A stretch of DNA of 64,000 nt. Origin: Heracleum sosnowskyi (taxonomy: Eukaryota; Streptophyta; Magnoliopsida; Apiales; Apiaceae). Positions 1 through 10,863 of the stretch are shown one piece after another; position 1 is the stretch's first letter, and each line of letters opens with the position of its first letter. Both the position numbers and the translations under genes were made by a program. The stretch covers positions 78,921,910-78,985,909 of the forward strand of contig CM061237.1 of the NCBI GenBank assembly GCA_030848705.1. The letters are read 5' to 3'. The notes beneath the pieces are model-generated. The model was not told the origin of the DNA. It saw nothing but the letters and a program-made list of their open reading frames with translations, and ran no database searches.

Positions 1-242
1 TTATGAGTTAAATGTCCTTTAAGTGATCAAAACTTTGAAAATTCATATTTAATTCAATTTTGATCATACAATTATTTTAAAAATATGGGGGAGCTTGTAA
101 ATTCGTATTCTTTGTTTTAAAAATAAAATTGTGATTTTTAGATATTCTCTTCATTTTATTTCGAATTTTAGAAAGGCATTTATATTGGTTTTCTTATTTA
201 AAAATCAGATTTTGGAATTAGCAAGTTACTATTTTGCCCCTG

Positions 243-256
243 GGCTTATAAAACCC
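243..256 (+). promoter_or_regulatory. TATA box of the E1 LTR
   Basis: The sequence gcttataaaacccc is the best TATA box in this LTR. It is followed by a pyrimidine-rich leader, typical of plant LTR promoters. The identical sequence occurs in the right LTR near 9603-9616. Transcription would start about 30 bp downstream; this is inferred from position only. Confidence 0.6.
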
Positions 257-295
257 CTGCACCAGTTTTTGCCCCTTTCTTCACTCACCTCTCAA

Positions 296-450
296 CTCTC
301 TTTTCTCTCTTTCTCTCGAGTCTCTCTCTCTCTCGGCTATCTCTCTCTCGATTTCTTTTCTCTGTAAAAATCTCTCTCTCTCTCTCACATATGTTGATGA
401 TTATATGTATATATATATATTCGTGTATGTGTGTGAGTGTATGGTTGTGT
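296..450. repeat. CT, TA and TG microsatellites in the E1 LTR leader
   Basis: A run of CT repeats (about 296-390) is followed by TA repeats and a TG-rich tract. The right LTR has the same tract at about 9656-9825 with two extra CT bases and a longer TA run, so the repeats have changed length since insertion. The position just downstream of the TATA box puts them in the transcribed leader. Confidence 0.85.
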
Positions 451-3209
451 GTATATGTGCGTGCATCAGTTTTTGCATGCAAAGGGTTTCGGCAATTTTG
501 ATTTAATTCAAACCCGAAAGCTTGCTTGTGATGATTTCGTGATTAATTGGTTGATTTATATTGCTTATTGGTGAGGTTGTGACGGAAACCCGATTTTTCC
601 GGGCACCTCCGACCATGCCGCCGTCGGCAATGAGCTCCGGCGAGCCGACGGGGACGATGATGATATTCTTGAGTCCGATTTTTGTATTAAAACTAGTATT
701 TAGTGAAGTTATGAATTGCATGTTGAGAAATCGAATTGCATGTACATATTTCGATTTTTCCCCTTTTATAAAATCGGTTTGAAAATTTGTTATGTTGATG
801 TTTAATTGTTAATCTCGGTTTATAGTGAATGCATGTTGATTAATTGTGTTAAGTTTGGTTAGTTTGAAATTTTGATGGATAAAGGTTTGATTTGGGGATT
901 TTTGTGAAATTTAAAGTATAGGAATTGTTAATTGTGGTATTCTCTAATTGCATGTATAAGTTGGGTAATTTCTTGAGAATATGAGTTTTAGTTTTGATAT
1001 GGGATGATTAGTTGTGGTAGAGATTATAATGGTGGAATGGTTTTATATAGAAAAACATCATGCTGAAATTCCAGAAAAACTGTCTGCCCTGTTCTGTTTT
1101 GATTAACTGCGAAATGTTGCTGCCTGTTTTAGACAGAGAGTCTAGGAGTTAACTGTTCTAAATTGAATCTAGTTTGTGCACGCGCTAACCTTGTATCGAT
1201 AGGATTTACGAATAAAAAGTTATGATTATTTTACTAAAAGTTGCGCAGCAGGGATTTTCTGTGCCTTAGTACCGACTTTATACAGTTCGTTTTTAATCTA
1301 AATAAATTATTCTGAAGTTGAAACTTTTATACTAAGTTGAGTTAGTAATCAGGAAGTAGCCTGTCAAATTTGGTAATTGTTTGATTATGTTTGGATTTAT
1401 GAAAAATGTTTTAGTAAAGTATGCGCAGCGGATTTTTCTGCTTTTTGAGATGAAAACATTGTTGTAAAAGTGTTAAGGATATGGTTGGCATGACCAAATT
1501 GATTTAAGGGATACCAAGTGTGGTATGATTTGAAAGATATATTATTATATATATATATATGTATAAGGAGTATGTTATGTGTATTTAAACGACGATGTGA
1601 GTTTATATGGTTGATTGCCTATTACGTGGTTATAATTGTTTTATGGTATAACTATTACGTGTTTACGCGCATAGGATGCGTTGGGTAGTTTAGAGTAAAG
1701 GATTGGCATTTGAGAAAGAGCGTTCTAAGATAGAATATATTCTTTTGTAGAATCCAAGGAAGTGGAACTTAGAAAGTTCAAGGAAGTGGGACTTAGAGAT
1801 AAAGGAAAGACTAAGGTGGAGAATCAGTGATTGTTCATTACCCCTTTTAGCTACTTAAGGCAAGTAATACAAACTTGCTTTCATATTTCGATTCCATTGT
1901 TTCATTTTGACACATATGAATTGTTATCTTGCCTTGATTTACCTTTAGTTCTGAAAACACTTATCGTTCATTGATAACCCTTACCTTTGTTCATATATAC
2001 CATGTTGAACTATAAACCATGCTTTGTTTAGTTCTTTATCCTTGAACCTTTATACCCTGTTCATATCCATGAATTGAAACCTGATTGACTTATGATTATA
2101 TAACCTGAATTTGATCATATACTTATGCATTCCCTTTTATACCTGAAAGTGAATACACCTAACCCTCATTCTAGTACATTTCCAGAACAGACCCGATGAT
2201 AAATGTTTCCTATATTCCACTAATAGAAATCCAAATTGTTTTGATTGAACTTATCTGATTTCCAAAGGACTTCTTTATATCTGAACATGTTTTAAAAAGG
2301 AATAAAGCTTAGACTCATTTAAATTCTGATTTATGGTTTCCACGGATTCCTAAGATTGGAGGCGTAAGAGGCCGAGTAACGCCGGTCCAGCACTTTTTAA
2401 TTATAATAAATGGACTAGGGATGGACTAGTCTAAAGGCCAATGTGTTGCCTAATGGGACCCAATACAAGGACCAGAGGGACTGTGTGTCCGGTATGGGGA
2501 CTTTACGTGGCTGATCACCCGTATTGTCCGGTGCGTTGTGAAAAATCTCCAAAATTACTTAATGCTTTTCTTGAAACGGATATCTTGAAAATGAAATTGG
2601 TTTACCCTTTGAAATTGCATATTTATGCCATTGTTCCGATAATTCCTTAATATGGATTCTGCTAAAACCATGCTATATATATTGATGTCGAAAACTGTTT
2701 TGAAGCTATATATTCAATTCATTGTTTTGATAATCCCATTGATACGGATTTTGCTATACCCATGTCATACATATTAATATTGGAACTGTTTTCCAGTGGA
2801 TAACTGTATGGTCATATTATTATTACTTGCTGGGCATTTGGCTCATTCTTTTTCCCTATTCTAACCCACAGTGAAATGAGAAGATGGTACGTACATTTCA
2901 GACAGCTAGGAAGTCTTCCTATAGGGTTGTTTTTGGGATGCCAGCTCAGGTAGGTGATGGCCATATCTAGAAGGTGTTTTGTAATAAAGAACATAGAACT
3001 TTTAAGTCTTGGTTGTAATAACTTTTGAGACTTATGCTTATGTATTAATGAATTAAATAGTGGATGCTTGTTTCACACCATCAACTGTTGAGATCCATTG
3101 GTAGAGTTGGGGGTCTAGTCTGCATGTTTATTATATTGTTTATGGGTTTAATATGTATAGAGGTTGTAGTGACTCCCCGATCATGACCCCAGATCGGGAG
3201 GGCGTTACA

Positions 3210-3224
3210 GGTTGATATCAGAGC
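3210..3224 (+). other. E1 primer-binding site
   Basis: ggttgatatcagagc follows the LTR directly and matches the 3' end complement of initiator methionine tRNA (tggtatcagagc) with one mismatch. This is the usual primer site for reverse transcription of plant gypsy elements and fixes the LTR end at 3209. Confidence 0.85.
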
Positions 3225-3257
3225 GGTCAGTTTTTGGTCACTAAAACAAGCCAGGAT

Positions 3258-3303
3258 TAGGATCCCTATTAATAAAAGATTAGGATCCCTATTAATAAAA
3301 GAT
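3258..3303. repeat. 23-bp perfect tandem duplication in the E1 leader
   Basis: Two adjacent identical 23-bp units, 3258-3280 and 3281-3303, each starting taggatccctattaataaaa, lie 34 bp after the primer site. This is a simple tandem duplication in untranslated leader. Confidence 0.95.
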
Positions 3304-3465
3304 GATTAAGATAGTTATGAAAGGAGTAGGAATCTGTTAGGATATTAGATTGATAGATGCTAAGTAGCAACGGTAGGCGTAAGTACTTTCTTTTAAGTTA
3401 AGTCTTTAGGATTAAGATGACCTGTTATTATATAAGTACCTATATCTATATTGTTATCGCAGGAG

Positions 3466-3972
3466 ATGGACGTTAGTGGTGGAGACACACCCCCTCACCC
3501 ATCTATCACATCATCTGACCCTATGCATACTTTGTCTGATCATGAGGAGGATCCAGTGGAGATAGGTAGTCCTAGTGTTCAGCCCGTTGAGACACCATTT
3601 GCACCTGTACCTGTTCAGACTACTATCCCTTGGAGAGCCGCATCTGTTGATTCTCGTATTTCAGTTTTGGGAGATCCTGCACCTATTTTTCTTCATGCAC
3701 ATGTAGACCTTGCTAGAGACCTAGAGACCCTTTCCGGTCAGAATGCCGAGCTTCAGACCCTTGTAGACCAGATGTCTGATGAGGCGGACCGTCGTGTTGC
3801 TGTTACTGAGGCGGAGTGGCAGGATAGGATTCGTACTGTAGAGGAGTCAGCGCGAAAGCGCCTAGCTGAGGGACCAGTCACTGTTGATGCTTTAGAGGAG
3901 GCCAGGAGAGTGACTAGGATTGTTAGCTGGATGCTGTGTGAGCTGAGAGCTGTTCGTGGCGGACGAGGCTAG
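3466..3972 (+). CDS. E1 leader ORF upstream of gag, function unknown
   Basis: An open frame of about 168 codons starts at ATG 3466 (MDVSGGDTPPHP) and stops at TAG 3970-3972. The open frame extends five codons further upstream, but only through a TTG. The N-terminal third is rich in Pro, Ser and acidic residues; residues from about 85 to 150 look like a short coiled coil (HVDLARDLETLSGQNAELQT, then RRVAVTEAEWQDRIRTVEES). The end is basic (RAVRGGRG). It lies between the primer site and gag, on the sense strand, in a different frame from gag-pol, with 466 bp between. I see no protease, RT or zinc-knuckle motif. Intact leader ORFs of this sort may be element-encoded accessory proteins or captured sequence; I do not recognise the product. 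Confidence 0.55.
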   Translation: MDVSGGDTPPHPSITSSDPMHTLSDHEEDPVEIGSPSVQPVETPFAPVPVQTTIPWRAASVDSRISVLGDPAPIFLHAHVDLARDLETLSGQNAELQTLVDQMSDEADRRVAVTEAEWQDRIRTVEESARKRLAEGPVTVDALEEARRVTRIVSWMLCELRAVRGGRG

Positions 3973-4438
3973 CTATGGTTGGATTCTGAAAGTGGGACAT
4001 CTGTTAGAGACCATTGGTTTTAGTACTGGTTATTTGCACGGATGACTACTAGCTGTTAGGATGTTTTCCCGTTTTCCTAGTACTAGTAGACAGTATTATA
4101 TTATCCGCTTTGTCATTGGCTTTGCTTTGACTTTATGGGGTGATCATGTACCCTGTCATCTTTTGTACCTGACTCTTATCTTTACATTATGCACGTACTT
4201 TTCTTATACCTTGCTTTAAACTGTTACACCATTTATTGTTAACCTGTTCCTATAATACCTATGTTTACCCTGTTTACCCTGTTACGGAGACAAGCAAGTT
4301 ATCTAACAATATGGCTAAAAGTTTTTTTTAAAATTTTCTTTATGTTACATACAGTTTTATAAACGTTTTCAAAAAGAGTTTACATTGTGGTATATATATG
4401 CATATTGTTTCATAAATTGCTTATCTCTTATCAGAAAA
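3973..4438 (+). other. E1 untranslated stretch between leader ORF and gag
   Basis: AT-rich, with no convincing coding potential. It ends in a pyrimidine-containing stretch with cttatcag just before the gag ATG, which resembles a 3' splice site. A similar ttatcgcag precedes the leader ORF ATG. Both are only suggestive of splicing between the LTR leader and the ORFs. Confidence 0.4.
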
Positions 4439-7400
4439 ATGCCACCAAAGAAAAAGACTACTGCTTCTACTCAACAAACAACTGATACCGAGGCTCAGAA
4501 CCCGGTAGACCCAACTATAACTCAGATACTTCAATTACTTCAACAACAAACTGCTGCCTTGACTCAACAACAACAACGAAATGTTCAACCTTTGACAACC
4601 TTTAAATCATTTCAAGCTGTCCACCCACCTGAATTCAAAGGTACTCTAAACCCTGTTGAGGCGAAATCATGGTTAATCGACATTGAGAAAGCTTTTGCGT
4701 TAGTTAAGGTTGGGGAAGATCATAAAACTGAATTTGCTAGTTACTACTTGAAGGCAGAAGCTAATTTTTTGTGGGAATCTGTGAAGTTAGGAGAAGGAGA
4801 AATTACTTGGCAAAGATTTACAGAACTATTTCAGGAGAAGTATTTACCAAGGTACCTACAAGATCAGTTGGAAGTTCAGTTCTTAGAATTAAAACAAGAA
4901 GGGATGAGTGTGGCAGATTACGAAGCCAAATTTACGGAATTGGCAAGATTTGCACCTAGGTACGTAGGAGATGATGTCAGTAAGGCTAGAAAGTTTCAGC
5001 ACGGATTAAAGCCATGGTTAAGGAGTAGAGTTGCAGCTTTTGAGTTGAGAAATTATATTGCGGTAGTACAGAAAGCGATGATCATTGAGGGCGAAAGCGA
5101 ATTAGTTCAAAAGGAGAAATTTGGAAAGAAACGAAAGTTTGGAGGATCGGAAAGAAGCCAAGGTGATGAAGTACAAGGAAATTCTCAGAATAGGAAAAGG
5201 TTTGGAAATCAACCAGGAGGAGATAGGAATTTTCAGAAACAGAGGAGTGGATTTGGGAGTTCAGACAAGAAACCTCAGGGAGGAAAGCCGCTAACTATCA
5301 CGGGAAAGCCGTCTATACCAGAGTGCAAGACGTGTGGTAAAAGACATTCGGGAATCTGTAACAAGTTGAACATCACATGTTTTAAATGCATCAAGAAGGG
5401 ACACTATGCTGATGGATGTCCAAGTTCAAAACCAGGAGGACTAACATGTTTCAAGTGTGGAAAAGCGGGACATTTTGCGCGAGAATGCAAGGAACCGGTC
5501 CAATCTGCTAATGTACTTAGGCTCACTGCACCACCAACACGGTCACAGTCATCTCAACCTCGAGCAAGAACTTTTAATATGTCAATCAATGAAGCAGTTC
5601 AGGACAGAGATGTAGTAGCAGGTACGCTTCCTGTGAATTCTGTTAAAGCTAAAGTGTTAATTGATTCTGGAGCGACTAGATCTTTTATATCTGAAAGATT
5701 CCTTGATAAATTGAAATGTGAGATACAACCATTGGAAAGGACGTTAGTAATAGAAGTGGCTAACCAGGATAGAGTTCCCGTAGACCAAGTGTGTCCTAAT
5801 TGTAAAATCGAGATCGGTGGATATCTTTTTCATGCGGATTTGATACCGTTCAAAATGGGAGAATTCGATGTTATCCTAGGAATGGATTGGTTAGTAGATT
5901 GCGATGCACAGATTGAATGTAGGAAAAAGCAAGTAAGATTGCGTGTGGACGAAGATCAAGAAGTGGTGTTTCAAGGTCAAAGACAAACTAGGAAATTCTT
6001 AACGTTTATGCAAACGACACGGCTACTTCGACAAGGTTGCGAAGCTTATTTGGCTCATGTTGTGGATGTGGAGAAGCAAGTGTTGAAGATGAAGGAGATA
6101 CCAGTTGTAAATGAGTTCCCTGAAGTTTTTCCTGACGAACTACCCGGATTACCTCCAGATCGAGAAGTAGAATTTACGATTGATTTGGCACCTGGAACGG
6201 AACCAGTATCAAAGGCACCTTACAGAATGGCACCGGCAGAAATGAAGGAATTGGCTACGCAGCTACAAGATCTTTTGGATAAAGGAGTGATAAGGCCTAG
6301 TATATCGCCGTGGGGAGTGCCAGTTTTATTTGTCAAGAAGAAAGACGGGAGTATGAGATTGTGTATAGACTATCGAGAACTTAACCGGTTGGCTATAAAG
6401 AATAAGTACCCGTTACCGCGAATCAATGATTTATTTGATCAACTCAAAGGAGCAGCCTATTTCTCAAAGATTGATTTAAGATATGGATACCATCAACTGA
6501 AAATCAAACCTGAAGACGTTTCGAAGACTGCTTTTCGCACGAGATATGGACATTACGAATTTTTAGTGATGCCATTTGGATTAACTAATGCCCCGGCTGT
6601 GTTTATGGATTTGATGAACCGAGTGTTTCGAACGTATTTGGATAAGTTTGTGATTGTATTTATTGATGACATCCTGATATATTCGAAGTCTTCGGGAGAT
6701 CATGCGGAACATCTAAGGATTTCATTGGAAGTCTTAAGGAAGGAAAAGTTATATGCGAAGTTTTCAAAGTGTGAATTCTGGTTAGAGGAAGTACAATTTC
6801 TTGGTCACGTCATTAGTCGAGAAGGAGTGAGAGTAGACCCTGCCAAGATTGAAGCTGTGGTTAATTGGGAAAGACCAAAGACCTCTACTGAAGTGAGAAG
6901 TTTTCTCGGATTAGCTGGATACTACCGGAGATTTGTTCAAAATTTTTCAAAAATAGCTACACCGTTAACTGCACTGACTCGGAAGAATGAGAAGTTTGTT
7001 TGGACTGAGAAATGTGAAGAAAGTTTCCTAGAGCTGAAAGGAAGATTAGTGACTGCACCAGTGTTAGTCTTACCAGATGATCAAGGAAATTTCGTTATCT
7101 ACAGTGATGGTTCACACAAAGGATTAGGATGTGTTTTAATGCAACATGGAAAAGTGATCGCGTATGCGTCACGACAACTCAAACCGCACGAACAGAAGTA
7201 CCCAACTCATGATTTGGAATTAGCAGCTATTGTGTTCGCACTGAAAATTTGGAGACATTATCTATACGGAGAGAAGTGTGAAATCTACACGGATCATAAG
7301 AGCTTAAAGTATATATTCACTCAGAAGGAATTAAACATGAGGCAACGGAGATGGTTGGAGCTAATTAAGGACTATGATTGTAGTATTAACTATCACCCGG

Positions 7401-8980
7401 GAAAAGCGAATGTTGTGGCGGATGCGTTAAGTCGAAAGGAGAGATTGAATTTGTTCACGATACCCAAAGAATTACTTCAAGAATTTGAGAAGTTGAAACT
7501 AGAAGTTTATGATTCGGAAGTTACCAACGAAGTTCTCAACGCTATGACGTTTCAACCGGAACTGTTGGAAAAGATACGAAGATGTCAAGAGGAGATTATG
7601 AATCAAGAGATGAACACATTGACTGGTGAAGAGATCTGCACCCAAAGGGATGACAAAGGAATTTTGAGATTTTCTACGAGGATATGGATTCCAAATGTGA
7701 CAGAATTGAAGAATGAAATCTTACGGGAAGCCCATAGTTCACAGTACTCAATTCACCCTGGTAGCACGAAAATGTATCGAGATTTGAAGGAACATTTCTG
7801 GTGGCCGGATATGAAAAGAGAAATTGCCGAATGGATAAGTAAGTGTTATACTTGTCAACGAGTCAAAGCCGAACATCAAAAGCCGAGCGGACTATTGCAG
7901 CCATTGGATATTCCGGAATGGAAGTGGGAACATCTTGCCATGGATTTTATTGTTGGACTACCGAGGACAAAAGCTAATCATGATGCCATATGGGTAATTG
8001 TAGACCGTCTGACCAAGTCTGCACATTTTCTCCCAATCAATGAAAGATTTTCACTGGATAGATTAGTACAGCTATATCTGAAGGAAGTTGTGACACGCCA
8101 CGGAGTTCCAGTAACCATTGTGTCGGATCGTGATCCAAGGTTTAACTCCCGATTTTGGAGACAATTTCAAGAACGTCTGGGTACCAAGCTTAAGATGAGT
8201 ACCGCTTATCATCCACAAACTGATGGCCAGAGTGAACGAACAATTCAAACTATTGAAGACATGCTTAGAGCTTGTGCGCTGGATTTTAAAGGAAGTTGGG
8301 ATGAGCATTTATCATTGGTAGAGTTTTCGTACAACAACAGTTATCACGCGAGTATTGGAATGCCACCGTATGAAGCTTTGTATGGAAGGAAATGTAGATC
8401 GCCTGTATATTGGGAAGAAGTTGGAGAACGAAAAGTTTTAGGACCCGAGCTAGTACAACAAACAAAGGAAAAGATTGAAATCATTCGGAAAAGGCTAGTT
8501 ACGGCACAAGACAGACAACGGAAGTACGCGGACCAAGACAGGAAGAATATAAGTTTTGAAGAAGGAGATCAAGTGTTGTTAAAAGTGTCGCCATGGAAAG
8601 GAGTTACAAGATTTGGCAAGAAAGGGAAACTTAGCCCGAGATATGTAGGACCGTTTGAGATACTGAGACGTATTGGAAAAGTTGCCTATGAGTTAGCGTT
8701 ACCACCGCACATGGAGCATATTCATAACGTTTTTCATGTTTCGATGCTTAAGAGACTTAATCCTGATGCAAATCAAGTGATCGAATATGAACCTTTTGAA
8801 ATTCAACCTGATTTGTCTTATGTAGAACAACCTGTAGAGATTCAGGATCATATGGATAGGAAATTAAGGAATAAGATTGTTAAGCTAGTTAAGGTTTTGT
8901 GGAGGAATCCTAAAGTTGAAGAATCAACTTGGCAACTTGAGAGCAAGATGCTTGAAAAGTATCCGCATCTATTTTCATAA
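4439..8980 (+). CDS. gag-pol: E1 gag-pol polyprotein, Ty3/gypsy chromovirus (Tekay/Del type)
   Basis: A single uninterrupted frame of about 1,513 codons from ATG 4439 (MPPKKKTTAS); 18 more codons are open upstream, but this ATG opens the Gln-rich gag start usual in the family. Order of domains: retrotransposon gag (about 4640-5060), two CCHC knuckles (about 5378-5419 and 5448-5489), aspartic protease LIDSGATRSFIS (about 5660), reverse transcriptase with FIDDILIYSKS (about 6660), RNase H starting IYSDGSHKGLG (about 7100), integrase with an HHCC finger (about 7730-7860) and a DDE core to about 8400, then a C-terminal chromodomain-like tail (VKVLWRNPKVEESTW, about 8890-8940). Integrase after RNase H plus a chromodomain defines a chromovirus; I infer the Tekay/Del branch from the tail. 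All catalytic motifs are present, so the enzyme set looks functional, but the 3' LTR is broken. Confidence 0.95.
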   Translation: MPPKKKTTASTQQTTDTEAQNPVDPTITQILQLLQQQTAALTQQQQRNVQPLTTFKSFQAVHPPEFKGTLNPVEAKSWLIDIEKAFALVKVGEDHKTEFASYYLKAEANFLWESVKLGEGEITWQRFTELFQEKYLPRYLQDQLEVQFLELKQEGMSVADYEAKFTELARFAPRYVGDDVSKARKFQHGLKPWLRSRVAAFELRNYIAVVQKAMIIEGESELVQKEKFGKKRKFGGSERSQGDEVQGNSQNRKRFGNQPGGDRNFQKQRSGFGSSDKKPQGGKPLTITGKPSIPECKTCGKRHSGICNKLNITCFKCIKKGHYADGCPSSKPGGLTCFKCGKAGHFARECKEPVQSANVLRLTAPPTRSQSSQPRARTFNMSINEAVQDRDVVAGTLPVNSVKAKVLIDSGATRSFISERFLDKLKCEIQPLERTLVIEVANQDRVPVDQVCPNCKIEIGGYLFHADLIPFKMGEFDVILGMDWLVDCDAQIECRKKQVRLRVDEDQEVVFQGQRQTRKFLTFMQTTRLLRQGCEAYLAHVVDVEKQVLKMKEIPVVNEFPEVFPDELPGLPPDREVEFTIDLAPGTEPVSKAPYRMAPAEMKELATQLQDLLDKGVIRPSISPWGVPVLFVKKKDGSMRLCIDYRELNRLAIKNKYPLPRINDLFDQLKGAAYFSKIDLRYGYHQLKIKPEDVSKTAFRTRYGHYEFLVMPFGLTNAPAVFMDLMNRVFRTYLDKFVIVFIDDILIYSKSSGDHAEHLRISLEVLRKEKLYAKFSKCEFWLEEVQFLGHVISREGVRVDPAKIEAVVNWERPKTSTEVRSFLGLAGYYRRFVQNFSKIATPLTALTRKNEKFVWTEKCEESFLELKGRLVTAPVLVLPDDQGNFVIYSDGSHKGLGCVLMQHGKVIAYASRQLKPHEQKYPTHDLELAAIVFALKIWRHYLYGEKCEIYTDHKSLKYIFTQKELNMRQRRWLELIKDYDCSINYHPGKANVVADALSRKERLNLFTIPKELLQEFEKLKLEVYDSEVTNEVLNAMTFQPELLEKIRRCQEEIMNQEMNTLTGEEICTQRDDKGILRFSTRIWIPNVTELKNEILREAHSSQYSIHPGSTKMYRDLKEHFWWPDMKREIAEWISKCYTCQRVKAEHQKPSGLLQPLDIPEWKWEHLAMDFIVGLPRTKANHDAIWVIVDRLTKSAHFLPINERFSLDRLVQLYLKEVVTRHGVPVTIVSDRDPRFNSRFWRQFQERLGTKLKMSTAYHPQTDGQSERTIQTIEDMLRACALDFKGSWDEHLSLVEFSYNNSYHASIGMPPYEALYGRKCRSPVYWEEVGERKVLGPELVQQTKEKIEIIRKRLVTAQDRQRKYADQDRKNISFEEGDQVLLKVSPWKGVTRFGKKGKLSPRYVGPFEILRRIGKVAYELALPPHMEHIHNVFHVSMLKRLNPDANQVIEYEPFEIQPDLSYVEQPVEIQDHMDRKLRNKIVKLVKVLWRNPKVEESTWQLESKMLEKYPHLFS

Positions 8981-9008
8981 GGTTAGATTCTGAGGACAGA
9001 ATCTTTTT

Positions 9009-9020
9009 AAGGGGGGAAGG
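9009..9020 (+). other. E1 polypurine tract
   Basis: aaggggggaagg lies 29 bp after the gag-pol stop and immediately before the start of the right LTR. It is the expected primer for plus-strand DNA synthesis. Confidence 0.85.
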
Positions 9021-10862
9021 TTATAACGACTCAGAAAAACGCTTGTACAATACTAATATTTAATAATATTTGAGTTCTATGATATGTGAGTATTGTGTGA
9101 AAGGTGGATATTTGGAAATGTGATAATTAGATGTTTACTTGGTGAATGGTATGGATTAAAATACTTGTGTATGCTTTTAAATGCATTTTATATGAATTTC
9201 TTATTAAAAATTAGTTCTTTTTAACCTTCCGGGAATTTTATAAAATCAGCGGAGACTCTTTTTATTGTGAAATTTTTTTCACAACCTTTAGTTTATATTC
9301 TAGTATTTTCTAAAATTAGTGGAGGAATTTAGTTTTGGCTTTAAGGATTTAAAACTGATTTTATAAGTTAAATGTCCTTTAAGTGATCAAAACTTTGAAA
9401 ATTCATATTTAATTCAATTTTGATCATAAAACTATTTTAAAAATATGGGGGAGCTTGTAAATTCGTATTCTTTGTTTTAAAAATAAAATTGTGATTTTTA
9501 GATATTCTCTTCATTTTATTTCGAATTTTAGAAAGGCATTTATATTGGTTTTCTTATTTAAAAATCAGATTTTGGAATTAGAAAGTTACTATTTTGCCCC
9601 TGGGCTTATAAAACCCCTGCACCAGTTTTTGCCCCTTTCTTCACTCACCTCTCAACTCTCTTTTCTCTCTTTCTCTCGAGTCTCTCTCTCTCTCTCGGCT
9701 ATCTCTCTCTCGATTTCTTTTCTCTGTAAAAATCTCTCTCTCTCTCTCACATATGTTGATGATTATATGTATATATATATATATATATATATTCGTGTAT
9801 GTGTGTGAGTGTATGGTTGTGTGTATATGTGCGTGCATCAGTTTTTGCATGCAAAGGGTTTCGGCAATTTTGATTTAATTCAAACCCGAAAGCTTGATTG
9901 TGATGATTTCGTGATTAATTGGTTGATTTATATTGCTTATTGGTGAGGTTGTGACGGAAACCCGATTTTTCCGGGCACCTCCGACCATGCCGCCGTCGGC
10001 AATGAGCTCCGACGAGCCGACGGGGACGATGATGATATTCTTGAGTCCGATTTTTGTATTAAAACTAGTATTTAGTGAAGTTATGAATTGCATGTTGAGA
10101 AATCGAATTGCATGTGCATATTTCGATTTTTCCCCTTTTATAAAATCGGTTTGAAAATTTGTTATGTTGATGTTTAATTGTTAATCTCGGTTTATAGTGA
10201 ATGCATGTTGATTAATTGTGTTAAGTTTGGTTAGTTTGAAATTTTGATGGATAAAGGTTTGATTTGGGGATTTTTGTGAAATTTAAAGTATAGGAATTGT
10301 TAATTGTGGTATTCTCTAATTGCATGTATAAGTTGGGTAATTTCTTGAGAATATGAGTTTTAGTTTTGATATGGGATGATTAGTTGTGGTAGAGATTATA
10401 ATGGTGGAATGGTTTTATATAGAAAAACATCATGCTGAAATTCCAGAAAAACTGTCTGCCCTGTTCTGTTTTGATTAACTGCGAAATGTTGCTGCCTGTT
10501 TTAGACAGAGAGTCTAGGAGTTAACTGTTCTAAATTGAATCTAGTTTGTGCACGCGCTAACCTTGTATCGATAGGATTTACGAATAAAAAGTTATGATTA
10601 TTTTACTAAAGGTTGCGCAGCAGGGATTTTCTGTGCCTTAGTACCTACTTTATACAGTTCGTTTTTAATCTAAATAAATTATTATGAAGTTGAAACTTTT
10701 ATGCTAAGTTGAGTTAGTAATCAGGAAGTAGCCTGTCAAATTTGGTAATTGTTTAATTATGTTTGGATTTATGAAAAATGTTTTAGTAAAGTATGCGCAG
10801 CGGATTTTTCTGCTTTTTGAGATGAAAACATTGTTGTAAAAGTGTTAAGGATATGGTTGGCA
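9021..10862 (+). repeat. E1 3' LTR, truncated
   Basis: It matches the left LTR up to left-copy base 1490 and then stops abruptly, so the last 1.7 kb of the LTR is missing. The sequence after the break is the start of E2. The missing part is not found elsewhere in the window, which points to a deletion rather than an insertion within the LTR. A TATA box is present near 9603-9616, and the CT/TA/TG microsatellites follow it. Confidence 0.93.
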
Positions 10863-10863
10863 T
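10860..10863. other. E1/E2 deletion breakpoint with GCAT microhomology
   Basis: The intact E1 LTR reads ggttggcatgacc and the intact E2 3' LTR starts tgtaaagcataatg; here the sequence reads ggttggcataatg. The four bases gcat belong to both. E2 lacks its first six bases and E1 lacks the end of its LTR. This is the signature of end joining or slippage after a deletion, not of integration. Confidence 0.85.

Larger units (their letters stand above)
1..3209 (+). repeat. E1 5' LTR, left end outside the window
   Basis: Bases 1-1490 match 9361-10862 almost base for base, the relation expected of two LTRs of one element. By comparison with the right copy, about 340 bp of this LTR lie left of the window, giving a full length near 3.5 kb. 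The LTR ends with gggcgttaca just before a primer-binding site. I count roughly a dozen substitutions plus microsatellite length changes over the shared 1.5 kb, so the insertion is fairly recent. ORFs called inside it (for example 131-367 and 561-782) are not element proteins. Confidence 0.93.

Noticed and set aside
8072..8308. Minus-strand ORF inside E1 integrase, and similar minus or plus shadows such as 12094-12444, 18589-19035, 39040-39354, 62081-62455
   Set aside because: They lie antisense to well-supported domains and have no recognisable motif.
131..9850. Short ORFs within the E1 LTRs (131-367, 561-782, 9491-9808, 9933-10154 and minus-strand partners)
   Set aside because: They coincide with microsatellites and LTR sequence, are duplicated only because the LTR is duplicated, and show no domain; treated as chance frames.
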